Below the pieces are notes generated by a model that did no database searches, was not told the DNA's origin, and was given only the letters and a program-made list of their open reading frames with translations. 64,000 nucleotides of DNA from Chakrabartyella piscis (lineage in GTDB: Bacteria > Bacillota > Clostridia > Lachnospirales > Anaerotignaceae): contig CP092441.1 in assembly GCA_030067835.1 (NCBI GenBank), positions 620,001 to 684,000 of the forward strand, written 5' to 3'. The position numbers were made by a program, and so were the translations under genes. Of this stretch, positions 29,801 through 38,719 are shown piece by piece. The first letter of the stretch is position 1; every line of letters starts with the position of its first letter.

Positions 29801-30333
29801 ACTATTATCAAAAAGGGTATACAGATTTCTTTGGTGCAACAAATGGAGTGTATCCGTTTAATACCTATATAGATTATGCTTGGACGCAAAACTCTGGTCA
29901 AAGCAATTCTTATAAAACGACACAATCTCCTGCAATCGAAAAAGCATTCAATATTGAAACATTGGCACAAGAAACAATTGAATCTGGTGATTTGCTCATT
30001 AAAAATGCTTCGCTTGCACGTAATGGAACAGCATTTAGATTGACATTGTCAGAAAGTTTTGGTGTCATTTCCACGACAGATGAACAGGCATTTGATAAAA
30101 TCCAATGGAGTGTATCAGGTAGTACATACGATGGAAAAACTGTGACACAAAATGGTATTTCCTATGATGGATCGGATACTATGTTTGTTGAATATACAAC
30201 AACATCAGGCGCTACCACATACTATTATGACATTCCATATGAATTTGACACTGGTGAATACAAAATTACAATTCAGTTGTATCAAAATAATGTTTTGTAC
30301 CAAGCGTATAGCTTTACAATGATTGAAGCGTAA
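23806..30333 (+). CDS. Giant surface protein, N-terminal anchor and collagen-like stretch
   Basis: 2175 aa. An N-terminal membrane helix (about 7-28, RIVATTVGLIAIVAIAFISF) with no clear cleavage site suggests a type II anchor with the rest outside the cell. Residues about 30-255 form a beta-rich domain that recurs in outline in the proteins at 30347, 38700 and 39507. Residues about 262-355 are some 30 Gly-X-Y triplets rich in acidic residues, a collagen-like stalk. The remaining 1800 aa are repeated beta-sandwich-like, Thr/Tyr/Asp-rich segments, fibronectin-III-like in spacing (SxNTxYxLxVxAY patterns). No C-terminal anchor. ATG 23806 with AAAGGGG is chosen over GTG 23788. Function unknown; adhesion, or a moving surface element of the neighbouring ATPase, is possible. 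Confidence 0.85.
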   Translation: MLKRIVATTVGLIAIVAIAFISFGVWKTSSERPTFYTSGYVLQGDSLDGSKQIEFQEETVFVSSKAGVVTFDNISGDTSSVPTQSFVNFNDGNVMSFTDGVLVDFADLSNNFINNYHIDAMLRVNANGGQYTTETTAGTMTFDENLWKLSDQKYLIQSPTLKVHFSDSDVREVADYVQVSVSDDGIVNVLTTDNVWATISESFYIETEGGVQINPVTQLITDGNYTMSMAKLSVNADDVIKLTEDETRRQIVPELTFEVINGEDGESGVAGQAGIAGEDGAAGIDGVIGEIGLTGEAGEDGDEGDEGEQGEGGAVGETGATGEKGSKGSTGADGLSGDDGAKGVSGASGAAGADATGDSSTNSALPTMTIKNWALSSTSIAGTIAISDVAGYFQEETLTLYNSTYPATVSVYNSSTGETIDCYVATYNETTGIYSVDTSRNETNFNDGNSLYDEAEIHFILPDGEQLSPNTNYQLIVEAYYMMNYDVYSRKFVDETFYTDSAGVYLTKKLATTSTLELNTIISTAYQSSVEQVEVVLLTASQMKNYTYLSDDGYTQKYVLDYDNYRATYYSSDSTNGTIVNSVTVSKDNTIVGFEGLTSDTTYYAKIVVTINGLKTMSEQELEVQTLKVKPTWDTDTDPYAYYNRVTGQVDVYRQSVTDDDGAVTEYVYTPYQYDTSTGNWVALTSHQKVMQSYTSGAATFTLSAGYYYYFNVTMVTYNNEQTIEYNLGDTDEIYVQGGSLPGLELVADETGSFYDTYNGTLTILSDANTTIDIGVNALLKIEIRGDLIGSETLSFSTVGDTKTDSNGVYTATLLEDIAGTAYHLDLDFQDLLQNTQYTITVTAYIDFDAAADEYESLSYELGTVSFRTYDTPTAYVTWTTSDDANGTSVISENISLSLMSSTFTDDAITHASDELLDGQVTIELQNASTSKAQGTATITGSDLVSLYSSSGLTLTEASFGKTSIDTSTDLDIVVTEVADGTIFNQNTLGYYNTFDILNSSKDVSFNQSLASLVTSPEKAITATAITKEVASKYGVDPDDYEDYPDDTIIGYELTSNFDNSDRMGETLTYYAMDYSQFYNLVVVPSSCPEFDLSDADSMEELGLGIVSQATIDISSSATIPTVAIIFGNDPDDAATKDYAGEAQFAHISSQGHYVYYAGNENLSNSGELLTGMERGFRYLFAYTAKVANSDGGESYDYPIDRTDQYEIYKDTYGTGLGVTGDIGATKTYMLNSGVLDAPLVEPQIYSYVYDTTDVYASTSTVGTIDLRYAYSDVDDVVITDSSDADYTVISHSLTGIQGFSGEPIGTSIENSATGAWNSLKLQYSVSYQGDKSVVLTPTVNFNLYKVDYTNAITHLTGESATETYYLANIPVEWYWTASDLGTPTISMDIDNEDNKITFSFAIYADYLISRAYGLELTVSAVDKTKQIEDVTLYAGISQSSDGKYYGQISTALLSDFIDERIQYSAKVLYDDGTQGWSNLESDYFALQQTVTSGEFALGNYSGISSNSSSASYKLLQQAYESNESRYLTTDVLENTINLFDTNGNEDTFDTEFKFYATEDGASDSEKWYYLRVYEDGVKDRGSTYFTMKGVGTIDTAVDTNTATGTITSITPTIGYTSSRIYTSTSTGFVLRDFTVTAYEDVFYENVYVNVYYEDPNNIGSPDYTNELKLENGYSNFVTLNASGNYVADSLTNEGTFVFDTSELYDTNQTFYIVLSMSDDDGATTYTVLKTSGEKAEYSFYLASQFTFYPIVDATTGSEILYKNTSYFDKYLYFQYQVSRDDEVYVTYDIVDAKGEVVISHETMQSEGMYTSNMAFDNLPTTITGNILLTPSATRGLLTTGVTYSVVVTAYDTGTAPIGTYEYDFVLPVVISTGATINITDASYDNLTYQVTITDTEYALMGTPATNQTSGLYAVRFTDSVGRQIFTTYDDQVFNAGVPRQSFTLSDDTLEGYVTDANSGTQTKYSLTSGETYWINIYAVIDSNFDSLGPDTTVDENEDYYQKGYTDFFGATNGVYPFNTYIDYAWTQNSGQSNSYKTTQSPAIEKAFNIETLAQETIESGDLLIKNASLARNGTAFRLTLSESFGVISTTDEQAFDKIQWSVSGSTYDGKTVTQNGISYDGSDTMFVEYTTTSGATTYYYDIPYEFDTGEYKITIQLYQNNVLYQAYSFTMIEA
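24589..24872 (+). repeat. Collagen-like Gly-X-Y repeat region
   Basis: About 30 consecutive Gly-X-Y triplets (GEDGESGVAGQAGIAGEDG and so on), one of the few interruptions being at the ends. Asp, Glu and Ala dominate X and Y. Codons vary (GGT, GGA, GGG), so this is protein-level repetition rather than a recent DNA tandem repeat. Confidence 0.85.
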
Positions 30334-30346
30334 AGGAGGGGATGTA

Positions 30347-32758
30347 ATGAGACAAACAAGAAAATTTAGTGGCAATACAAAATTCATCTTCTCTATATTT
30401 GCAACAATTATACTTGTTATTACAGGTAGTATGGCTTTTGTGGCACAACAAGTAACTGCTAGTGGGGCGTGGGAAACTACGATCCCCGCTGCTAGTGTTG
30501 TTTTTGATAGCGTATATGTACCAATGCAAATTGCAGATGAAGCTGTGGTAACACGTGGATTCGATGGACAATATACGTTGGTGGAAGGTGAAAGTGAAGT
30601 CCCTTTGGGAAATCACACAATGGCATACACTGGAACTGGTGTTAGCGTCTTTGGTGGTGGATATCTCATTGATGCAGATGGAAGTGTTGTATCCATAGAA
30701 GATGGAACAGAAATCCCAAATAGTGCAGAAGGTGCATTTATCAAACTGGCGGATAGACGTTATATCATTATGGGAGATTCCATTACCGATTCCGAAAATA
30801 TATTTACAACAGAGGATTATCTCTATATTGTGCTGGATATGGTGGGAAATGCACGTATGTATTCCAACACAATGAGCCTCAAAACCACACAACCAACAAC
30901 CATTCAAACAGCATCTTTAGAGTTTGATATTGCAAATGAAATTTTGACATTAAATGGTGAGCAATATGATTCTTCTCGTTTGTTTGGTACAACAAATACA
31001 TACGATTCAGGAATTTACAAAACCATAGAAGAATCCCAAACTCCAGACCTCATCAATACAGTCATCGAAGCAGGTGACGGTGGATCTGGTGGTGCTGGTG
31101 GTTCTGGTGGTGCTGGTGGTGACGGTGGCCAAGGTGGTATCGGTGGTACAGGTGGTATCGGTGGTACAGGTGGTATCGGTGGTACAGGTGGTATCGGTGG
31201 TATCGGTGGCGATGGTGGTACTGGTGGTACAGGTGGTACAGGTGGTACTGGCGGTACTGGTGGTACAGGTGGTACAGGTGGTACTGGTGGTACAGGTGGC
31301 TCTGGTGGCCAAGGTGGTACAGGTGGTACAGGTGGTACAGGTGGTTCCGGTGGTATTGGGGAATCTCAAGACACAGTAACCATTTTGCAACTCACAAGTT
31401 GTATTGCAACCACAACATCTGACATCGAAGTCAGCTACTATTTCGTGGATCCATTTGGTACTTTGGGAACAGTTTACTTAGAACTTCATAAAGTAGCAGA
31501 GTTGGATGCTCTTGGAATCACACTCAGTGATGCCTATAACCCTAGCGATGAAAACGCTGAGGCAGTCGAAACATATTGGGCGAACTATACAGGTAAAAAC
31601 CGTGTATCCATAGATGTGTATAATGATACATATACCTTCTCTGGTCTTGAAAGTGATACAAAATATAGTGTTGTATTGGGTCATGCACTTGCTGCTGACG
31701 ATGGTACAGGCAACTTGGTTTCTACAAAATACCTAGACCGTATTGTAACGGTAACAACCCTTGTTGCAGTCAATAAAATTTCTATGAACTATAGTTCTGA
31801 TGAAAAAGTTGGTGTAACCTTGCAAATTGAAGATGCCAATATCACTGGAGGAACAGGTCTTTTGGCGCTATATAGTACAGAGGATGACGGAACGAAAAAG
31901 TTAGTTGCGGATTCTAAAAATTTGTCGGAAGAGGATTTTGAGCAGGCGGTGCAAACGGGATATACCTATGAATTTATTGTCAATGGTAGTTTGTCAGATT
32001 ATGGTCAAATTCTAACCATAGAATTGCAAGATGCAAGCGCTGAAACATATCTATCGGCTTCTTATCTCAATAGCCAATATGATGGAGACTATAACTTAGC
32101 TTTGATTTCATCTGCAAGTCTGTATGAAACAACCAGCTCTTCAGGCGGTGGATCTGGTGGATCTGGTGGCGACACAGAAACAGAAGGTGAAACTGGCGGA
32201 ACAGAAGGCGAAACTGGCGGAACAGAAGGCGAAACTGGTGGAACTGAAGGTGAAACTGGTGGAACAGAAGGCGAAACTGGCGGAACAGAAGGCGAAACTG
32301 GCGGAACAGAAGGCGAAACTGGCGGAACAGAAGGCGAAACTGGCGGAACAGAAGGCGAAACTGGCGGAACAGAAGGCGAAACTGGCGGAACAGAAGGCGA
32401 AACTGGCGGAACAGAAGGCGAAACTGGTGGAACAGAAGGCGAAACTGGCACAGGAACAGGTGGTTCAGGAAGTACAGACACAAGCGGTTCAGGAAGTACA
32501 GATACAAGTGGTTCAGGAAGCACAGATACAAGTGGTTCAGGAAGCACAGATACAAGTGGTTCAGGAAGTACAGATACAAGTGGTTCAGGAAGCACAGATA
32601 CAAGTGGCTCAGGAAGTACAGACTCAAGTGGTTCAGGAAGCACAGATACAAGTGGTTCAGGAAGCACAGGAACAAGTGGTTCAGGAAGTACAGATACAAG
32701 TAGTTCAGGAAGTACAGATTCAAGTGGTTCAGGAAGCACAGGTGCAGAAAATGCTTAA
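30347..32758 (+). CDS. Surface protein with three low-complexity repeat domains
   Basis: 803 aa. A membrane anchor lies near residues 12-36. A beta-rich domain (about 40-235) resembles in layout the N-terminal domains at 23806 and 39507 (a ...DRRYIIMGDSI..YLYIVLD-type segment). Then follow a Gly-rich GGTGGTGG/GGIGG region (about 245-338), a folded middle domain (about 345-600), some thirteen TEGETGG heptads (about 611-702) and about eleven SGSTDTSG octads to the C-terminus (ends GSTGAENA). No cell-wall sorting signal. ATG 30347 follows AAAGGAGGGG; the frame overlaps the previous gene only if an unused earlier start is taken. Likely a flexible stalk or linker outside the cell. Function unknown. 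Confidence 0.82.
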   Translation: MRQTRKFSGNTKFIFSIFATIILVITGSMAFVAQQVTASGAWETTIPAASVVFDSVYVPMQIADEAVVTRGFDGQYTLVEGESEVPLGNHTMAYTGTGVSVFGGGYLIDADGSVVSIEDGTEIPNSAEGAFIKLADRRYIIMGDSITDSENIFTTEDYLYIVLDMVGNARMYSNTMSLKTTQPTTIQTASLEFDIANEILTLNGEQYDSSRLFGTTNTYDSGIYKTIEESQTPDLINTVIEAGDGGSGGAGGSGGAGGDGGQGGIGGTGGIGGTGGIGGTGGIGGIGGDGGTGGTGGTGGTGGTGGTGGTGGTGGTGGSGGQGGTGGTGGTGGSGGIGESQDTVTILQLTSCIATTTSDIEVSYYFVDPFGTLGTVYLELHKVAELDALGITLSDAYNPSDENAEAVETYWANYTGKNRVSIDVYNDTYTFSGLESDTKYSVVLGHALAADDGTGNLVSTKYLDRIVTVTTLVAVNKISMNYSSDEKVGVTLQIEDANITGGTGLLALYSTEDDGTKKLVADSKNLSEEDFEQAVQTGYTYEFIVNGSLSDYGQILTIELQDASAETYLSASYLNSQYDGDYNLALISSASLYETTSSSGGGSGGSGGDTETEGETGGTEGETGGTEGETGGTEGETGGTEGETGGTEGETGGTEGETGGTEGETGGTEGETGGTEGETGGTEGETGGTEGETGGTEGETGTGTGGSGSTDTSGSGSTDTSGSGSTDTSGSGSTDTSGSGSTDTSGSGSTDTSGSGSTDSSGSGSTDTSGSGSTGTSGSGSTDTSSSGSTDSSGSGSTGAENA
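31078..31362 (+). repeat. Gly-rich tandem repeat (GGTGGTACA units)
   Basis: About 30 nine-base GGTGGTACx-type units, encoding GGT, GGI and GGS tripeptides. The units are near-identical in DNA, so copy number could change by slippage or recombination without breaking the frame. Confidence 0.9.
32178..32450 (+). repeat. 21-bp tandem repeat encoding TEGETGG
   Basis: About 13 copies of a 21-bp unit (GGAACAGAAGGCGAAACTGGC type), nearly identical, with a few GGT/GGC variants. In frame, so copy changes alter only protein length. Strongly acidic. Confidence 0.9.
32461..32748 (+). repeat. 24-bp tandem repeat encoding SGSTDTSG
   Basis: About 11-12 copies of a 24-bp unit beginning GGTTCAGGAAGCACAGATAC, with single-codon variants (TDS, TGT, SSS). 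Gives a flexible Ser/Thr/Gly/Asp C-terminal tail, a possible glycosylation substrate. Confidence 0.9.
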
Positions 32759-32770
32759 AAACTAAATTTT

Positions 32771-32810
32771 GATTGTGGTTTTGTGACTTAATTGGTGCAA
32801 AGCCACAATC
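32771..32810 (+). promoter_or_regulatory. Strong intercistronic hairpin without U-run
   Basis: GATTGTGGTTTTG (32771-32783) pairs with CAAAGCCACAATC (32798-32810) over 13 bp with one G-U pair. No T-run follows, so it is probably an RNA-stability or processing element separating the surface-protein part from the ATPase-like part of the transcript. Confidence 0.5.
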
Positions 32811-32841
32811 TAACTAGCATTGGAATCAAATTATATAGTAG

Positions 32842-33114
<273 letters not shown>

Positions 33115-33127
33115 GGGGTATCAGATT

Positions 33128-33895
33128 ATGTTGTATGTAGGTGCAGCCATTATCATTGGATTACTTGTAGGTTTTGTTGCATTGGCTATTTTATGGCTTG
33201 CAAAGTCAGTGAATGAGAGTATCGGTAGGAAAACAATGAACCTAGTATCGGAATACGATCAATTGCTGGAGCAAAAAAGTAGAGAATTGTTAAAAAGTCA
33301 AGCAAGAGAATATACAAGTCAGAGAACAGAAACAACAAAAGAAATTGTGTTCAGCATGGGAACAGTTGAACAAGCACCAACAGGAATCATAAACGCTGCA
33401 CAACGTATGAGCAATACGGTGTATCGTGACGCTTCTGTGGGAGAAATATATCGTAAAATTCATGAAGGGTTTGCTTGCAATACAAAGGAAATATTTGCAG
33501 ATCTGGGTATCAAAGATGAAGTTGTGGAAGAAGGTCTTGCAACAAGGCTTTTGCAACACATCAGCTACAATCAAATATACGAACTTTGTACACTGCCAGG
33601 AAAGATGCAATACGAAGTATTGAAGGAAACAATACCAGAAGAATTTTTTGTTTTGCTCAAAGACTTTCAAAAAAATGATGACAATTTTGACAGTTTGGAT
33701 TTCTATAATTATTTAAAAGAATTGGTGGAATTGGAACCGAAAAAAACAGTCATACATGTTGCAAAAGGAGCAAATACATCTGATTTTCCAAGTGGTATGG
33801 TGGTTGTAGAAGATTATGATATTTGTGAAGGTATACAAATAGAAAAAAGCAATACACTTTATGATTTTTGTATAAAAACAAGGGAGATTGGTTAA
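33128..33895 (+). CDS. Peripheral-stalk (b/delta or E-like) protein of the diverged ATPase
   Basis: 255 aa. One N-terminal membrane helix (about 4-27) is followed by a charged coiled-coil (about 30-75), then a helical soluble domain. The C-terminal segment SGMVVVEDYDICEGIQIEKSNTLYDF resembles the beta-hairpin end of delta, FliH and V-type E subunits. Position between c-like and alpha-like genes equals atpF/atpH in normal operons. It would join the alpha/beta-like head to the membrane as a stator. Weak sequence similarity; the role rests on topology and gene order. The gene ends one base before the ATG of the alpha-like gene. Confidence 0.7.
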   Translation: MLYVGAAIIIGLLVGFVALAILWLAKSVNESIGRKTMNLVSEYDQLLEQKSRELLKSQAREYTSQRTETTKEIVFSMGTVEQAPTGIINAAQRMSNTVYRDASVGEIYRKIHEGFACNTKEIFADLGIKDEVVEEGLATRLLQHISYNQIYELCTLPGKMQYEVLKETIPEEFFVLLKDFQKNDDNFDSLDFYNYLKELVELEPKKTVIHVAKGANTSDFPSGMVVVEDYDICEGIQIEKSNTLYDFCIKTREIG

Positions 33896-35227
33896 ATGAA
33901 TCATGCAATCAATACAGTAGACTCAGTGCTGAGTGAAAAAATTTCGGCGATAAAAAGTGGATTAAATGTGTATTCAACTGGAAGCGTTCGTTTGGTTCGT
34001 GAATATATCGTAGAAGCGACAGGACTTGAAAATGTTTCCTATTTTGAAAAAGTAATCATTGGTGAAGGCAGCGAAGGATATGTAGATGCTATTCGTCAAG
34101 ATTGTATTTTGATTGCCTTGACACGCATAAAAGGTAAGTTACAAGTTGGCGATAAGGTGGTATCCACTGGCGAAGAATTTACAGCCAATTATTCCAGTCA
34201 GTCTGTTGGGCACATTGTCAATATGTTTGGCGAAGATTGCTTGGCGGGCAAAACAATGGAAAATTTACTGAATGTAAAAGTGGAAACAGAGGCAATCCCC
34301 ATTATGGATCGTATTTCTGTAACACGCCCACTTTTGACAGGCATCACAGGTATCGATTTGATTTATCCAATTGGTCGTGGACAACGTCAATTGATCATTG
34401 GAGATAAAAAAACAGGCAAAACACAAATTGCATTGGATACCATTTATAACCAAAGAGATCAAGAAATCTTGTGTATCTATGTGGCAATTGGCAAAACAAA
34501 AAAAGAAGTAAAAGATATTTACAATCAACTTTTGCGACGTGGTGCAATGGAATATACCATCATTTTGGCAGCATTCAATGATGATCCAGCACCTGTGTTG
34601 CGAAACACACCTTATGCGGCACTTGCAATGGCAAGAACCCATTTGGAACAATCAGAAGATGTTTTGGTTGTCATTGATGACTTGAAACGTCATGCAGATG
34701 TTTGTCGTGAAATTGCACTTTTGATGGGCAAAACACCAGGTCGTGATGCATATCCACCAGATATCTTCTATGCACATTCCCGTGTATTGGAAATGGGTTG
34801 TCAACATAAAAATGGCGGTTCCATCACAATATTACCAATTTGTGAAACAAGAGGTGGAGATATCACAGATTATATTTCTACAAATATCATCTCCATTACA
34901 GATGGTCAAATTGTATTGTCTGCAAAAAGCTTTGAAAAAGGGCAAAAACCAGCCATCAATTACGGTTTGTCTGTATCACGTTTGGGCGGTGCAGTGCAAG
35001 AAGCTGCAATGAAACGTACAGGGCCACCTATTCGACGTGAACTTTTGGCATATTTGGAACAACGTGAAATTTTTGAACTTGCTAATATAGACGAAATGGG
35101 CGAATCCATGAAACGTTCTATGATACGAGGTGCTAGAATTTTGGATATGCTCAAACAACACAAATATGCAATTCGTACATCAAAAGAATCTTTGACTATG
35201 GTTCAAAATCTTGATAGGGGCGAATAA
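33896..35227 (+). CDS. Diverged F1 alpha-like subunit
   Basis: 443 aa, about 60 shorter than AtpA of this genome (502). The P-loop GDKKTGKT (about 169-176) and the Arg finger context SVSRLGGAVQ (about 358-368) are kept, while the alpha-type Gln in AIGQK is changed (AIGKTKK), so this subunit is non-catalytic but can complete the catalytic sites of the beta-like partner. The N-terminal crown segment that binds the normal peripheral stalk is replaced, and the C-terminal helical domain is shortened. Its own stalk protein is encoded directly upstream, with stop and start adjacent. This is a separate lineage from the standard alpha at 13645. Confidence 0.9.
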   Translation: MNHAINTVDSVLSEKISAIKSGLNVYSTGSVRLVREYIVEATGLENVSYFEKVIIGEGSEGYVDAIRQDCILIALTRIKGKLQVGDKVVSTGEEFTANYSSQSVGHIVNMFGEDCLAGKTMENLLNVKVETEAIPIMDRISVTRPLLTGITGIDLIYPIGRGQRQLIIGDKKTGKTQIALDTIYNQRDQEILCIYVAIGKTKKEVKDIYNQLLRRGAMEYTIILAAFNDDPAPVLRNTPYAALAMARTHLEQSEDVLVVIDDLKRHADVCREIALLMGKTPGRDAYPPDIFYAHSRVLEMGCQHKNGGSITILPICETRGGDITDYISTNIISITDGQIVLSAKSFEKGQKPAINYGLSVSRLGGAVQEAAMKRTGPPIRRELLAYLEQREIFELANIDEMGESMKRSMIRGARILDMLKQHKYAIRTSKESLTMVQNLDRGE

Positions 35228-35230
35228 TTT

Positions 35231-36031
35231 ATGAATGTAAAAGCAGTTGTAAAGGTAATGAATTTCCATGCTCTTTTGCGAGTAGATGCCTCCAGACGAT
35301 TGTCTGATATGTATAGTACTATGCAGGATGAGTTGGAAGCGATGATGAGCATTATTTTGAGCAATGACAATTTGAAATTGGACAAAACGCTGAAATTGCC
35401 AGATCCAAAATTGCCAGTTCTTCGTATTTATATTGCGTCAGATCTTGGTTTTTGCGGCGGTATCAACACTTCTATCACAGCTGAATTACAAAAAGATGGT
35501 GGTAGTGAAAAAATTGTATTGGGTAAAAAAATCAGAAAAAATAGGGAAGTAGCTTTGTATTTGACAATGGATGAATTTGAAAGTCAACAGGCTCTTGTGG
35601 AACAATATCTCAAACGTGCAGTCAAAGAGCGTAAATGGTCAGCAGTAGAGCTTGTATACAATCATTTTTACAATTTGAGTTCCATCAAGCCTATTGTGAA
35701 ACGGATTTACCCAATCAATTTAGAAGATTTGGAAAATCAATCTGAAGAAGATGGACGTAAAGTCAAAAATCAGGTGGATTTTTTCATAGAAGGCGATGCA
35801 ACAGATGTTTTGGAAAATATGATTATTTCTTTCTTGAACTATGAGTTTAAAATTGCGTTGGCAAGTGCGAAAGCATCAGAAAATGTAATGCGACAAAACG
35901 CAACATCTGAGTCACTGAAAAAATTAGATGAAATGGAAGAAGAAGAAATCAAATACAATCGTAAAATGAAAAATCAAAAAAGTTTCCAAAAAACAATTGA
36001 TAGTTTTGTGAAACAAAAAAGTTTGAAATAG
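35231..36031 (+). CDS. Diverged F1 gamma-like rotor subunit
   Basis: 266 aa. It keeps the central gamma motif ASDLGFCGGINTSI (standard SDRGLCGGFN) and the C-terminal rotor helix start YEFKIALASAKASENVMRQNATSES, which aligns with the KASEHxARMxAM region of gamma. The N-terminal helix is recognisable but diverged. The end is extended by a very basic/acidic coiled coil (EEEEIKYNRKMKNQKSFQ). This keeps the parts needed to turn inside an alpha3beta3 head. The gene is followed by a 52-bp gap and the beta-like gene, so unlike in the standard operon of this genome it is not fused. Confidence 0.85.
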   Translation: MNVKAVVKVMNFHALLRVDASRRLSDMYSTMQDELEAMMSIILSNDNLKLDKTLKLPDPKLPVLRIYIASDLGFCGGINTSITAELQKDGGSEKIVLGKKIRKNREVALYLTMDEFESQQALVEQYLKRAVKERKWSAVELVYNHFYNLSSIKPIVKRIYPINLEDLENQSEEDGRKVKNQVDFFIEGDATDVLENMIISFLNYEFKIALASAKASENVMRQNATSESLKKLDEMEEEEIKYNRKMKNQKSFQKTIDSFVKQKSLK

Positions 36032-36041
36032 CCAACAATAA

Positions 36042-37478
<1,437 letters not shown>

Positions 37479-37490
37479 GGAGCAAATTTT

Positions 37491-37898
37491 ATGAGAAAGA
37501 GGAAAGAACAATTCTCAACAGAATTTGAAGATACATATGCTGTACCCAAAATTCGTGCTCGTATCATTGATGGTACAAAAGGTTTGGATTTTTTGCCAGA
37601 GGTGTCAGCTGTTCGTATACGTGATCTGGATTATGGTCTATTGATTATGGAAGATTTTATGCCAAGTATAGGAAGCATAGAAGGATCAGTTGTGTTTGTG
37701 ACACCTGATGGTGAGGTGCGTTATGACAATGTAAGAGGTTTTTATAAGCACCAACAAAATGAGTTTACATTTTTGATTGAATCCAAATTAGAAATGACAA
37801 AAACGGATGCGACAGAGCAAGAACAAGAGCATGAAAAAAAAGGAAAAGAAGGCAAAAGGAAACGATTTGGTAGAAAAAAAGATATGGAAAATGAATGA
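37491..37898 (+). CDS. Diverged epsilon-like subunit with Lys-rich tail
   Basis: 135 aa. Residues about 20-100 have the strand pattern of an epsilon beta sandwich (RARIIDGTKGLDFLPEVSAV; GLLIMEDFMPSIG; VVFVTPDGEVRY). The normal two-helix C-terminal domain is replaced by a highly charged tail (EQEQEHEKKGKEGKRKRFGR). Position after the beta-like gene equals atpC. It probably links the gamma-like shaft to the c-like ring. The basic tail may bind lipid headgroups or another protein (inference). Confidence 0.65.
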   Translation: MRKRKEQFSTEFEDTYAVPKIRARIIDGTKGLDFLPEVSAVRIRDLDYGLLIMEDFMPSIGSIEGSVVFVTPDGEVRYDNVRGFYKHQQNEFTFLIESKLEMTKTDATEQEQEHEKKGKEGKRKRFGRKKDMENE

Positions 37899-37929
37899 GT
37901 TGTGAATCCCGGTGTAAAGGTTAACACCT

Positions 37930-37959
37930 AGTGTGCAATCATAGAGGTTGTTGTACACT
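37930..37959 (+). promoter_or_regulatory. Hairpin after epsilon-like gene
   Basis: AGTGTGCAA pairs with TTGTACACT over 9 bp (one G-U), loop 12 nt, no T-run. It may mark a processing site. The remaining gap to 38167 holds no gene that I can support and no convincing promoter. Confidence 0.35.
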
Positions 37960-38167
37960 ATAAACGTTGTGAGTGGGTGTGGTGGATTGGTACATTGGGA
38001 TTTGCCACTGTTTTACTGAAAGATATGTGGTATGAAAATGTAATGGATAACGGTATAGATGACAATGAAAGATTTCCTAAGGTATGTAACTTTTTCTATA
38101 CCAAGAAAATGTGTGTATCTCTTGATTGGTAGAGATAACGATGTATGGGATGCGAGGAGGAAGAAGA

Positions 38168-38719
38168 ATGGGTGTGCAGGAATATATACTTCGCCTCATG
38201 GTTGCGTTACAACCTATGTTGGTGTGTATCATAGCAGTTGTCATAATCACTTGCTTATGTTTGCCCATACTTGTTGTGAAAAGTCGTGGCTTGTGGTTTG
38301 ACAAAGCAAATTTCAAGTTCTTATCCCTTTTTTATAAAATGTCATTTTATGATTGTGTAAGACTTGCAAGTGCTTCTGTAAGATGTATTATGGTTGTTGT
38401 GTTTGTAATACAATTTGCAAAATTACAAGCAATACATTTGGTGTGTTTTGGTATGGTAGCTGTTTTATATGCTTTTGACAAAAGAGAAATGACAAGAACG
38501 CTTTCAAACATAATCTGGATTGTAGTGCAATTGGTATCATTGCTTTCATTAAATGTGGTTTGCGGATACATATTGGATATGAGCACAGGGGTTGCGTTTG
38601 TTGCGGTATACGTTGTATTAGGGATTTTTGTTACCCTTTTTGCAATTTATTTGTTTATTACAGAAATAAACGAGGTATCTATGGGAAGGAGAGCAAGAAT
38701 TGAGATCAATGGCAATTAA
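38168..38719 (+). CDS. Unrecognised five-helix membrane protein
   Basis: 183 aa from ATG 38168, chosen over 38126 because GAGGAGG lies 8 bp upstream. Five hydrophobic segments with basic turns (VKSRGLWFDKANFK, FDKREMTRTLSN). No family recognised. In the diverged-ATPase unit no subunit a exists, and this is the only polytopic membrane protein between the ATPase-like genes and the giant protein, so it is the best candidate for a membrane stator or a connector. Nothing in the sequence proves that. It overlaps the next gene by 20 bp. Confidence 0.65.
   Translation: MGVQEYILRLMVALQPMLVCIIAVVIITCLCLPILVVKSRGLWFDKANFKFLSLFYKMSFYDCVRLASASVRCIMVVVFVIQFAKLQAIHLVCFGMVAVLYAFDKREMTRTLSNIIWIVVQLVSLLSLNVVCGYILDMSTGVAFVAVYVVLGIFVTLFAIYLFITEINEVSMGRRARIEINGN

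Noticed and set aside
31078..32748. CRISPR-like array
   Set aside because: Units are contiguous without unique spacers and encode protein repeats in frame; no cas genes are present.
32067..32765. Long frames on both strands over the 21-bp and 24-bp repeats
   Set aside because: Tandem repeats whose unit is a multiple of three keep all frames open; only the plus-strand frame with signal anchor and ribosome site is real.
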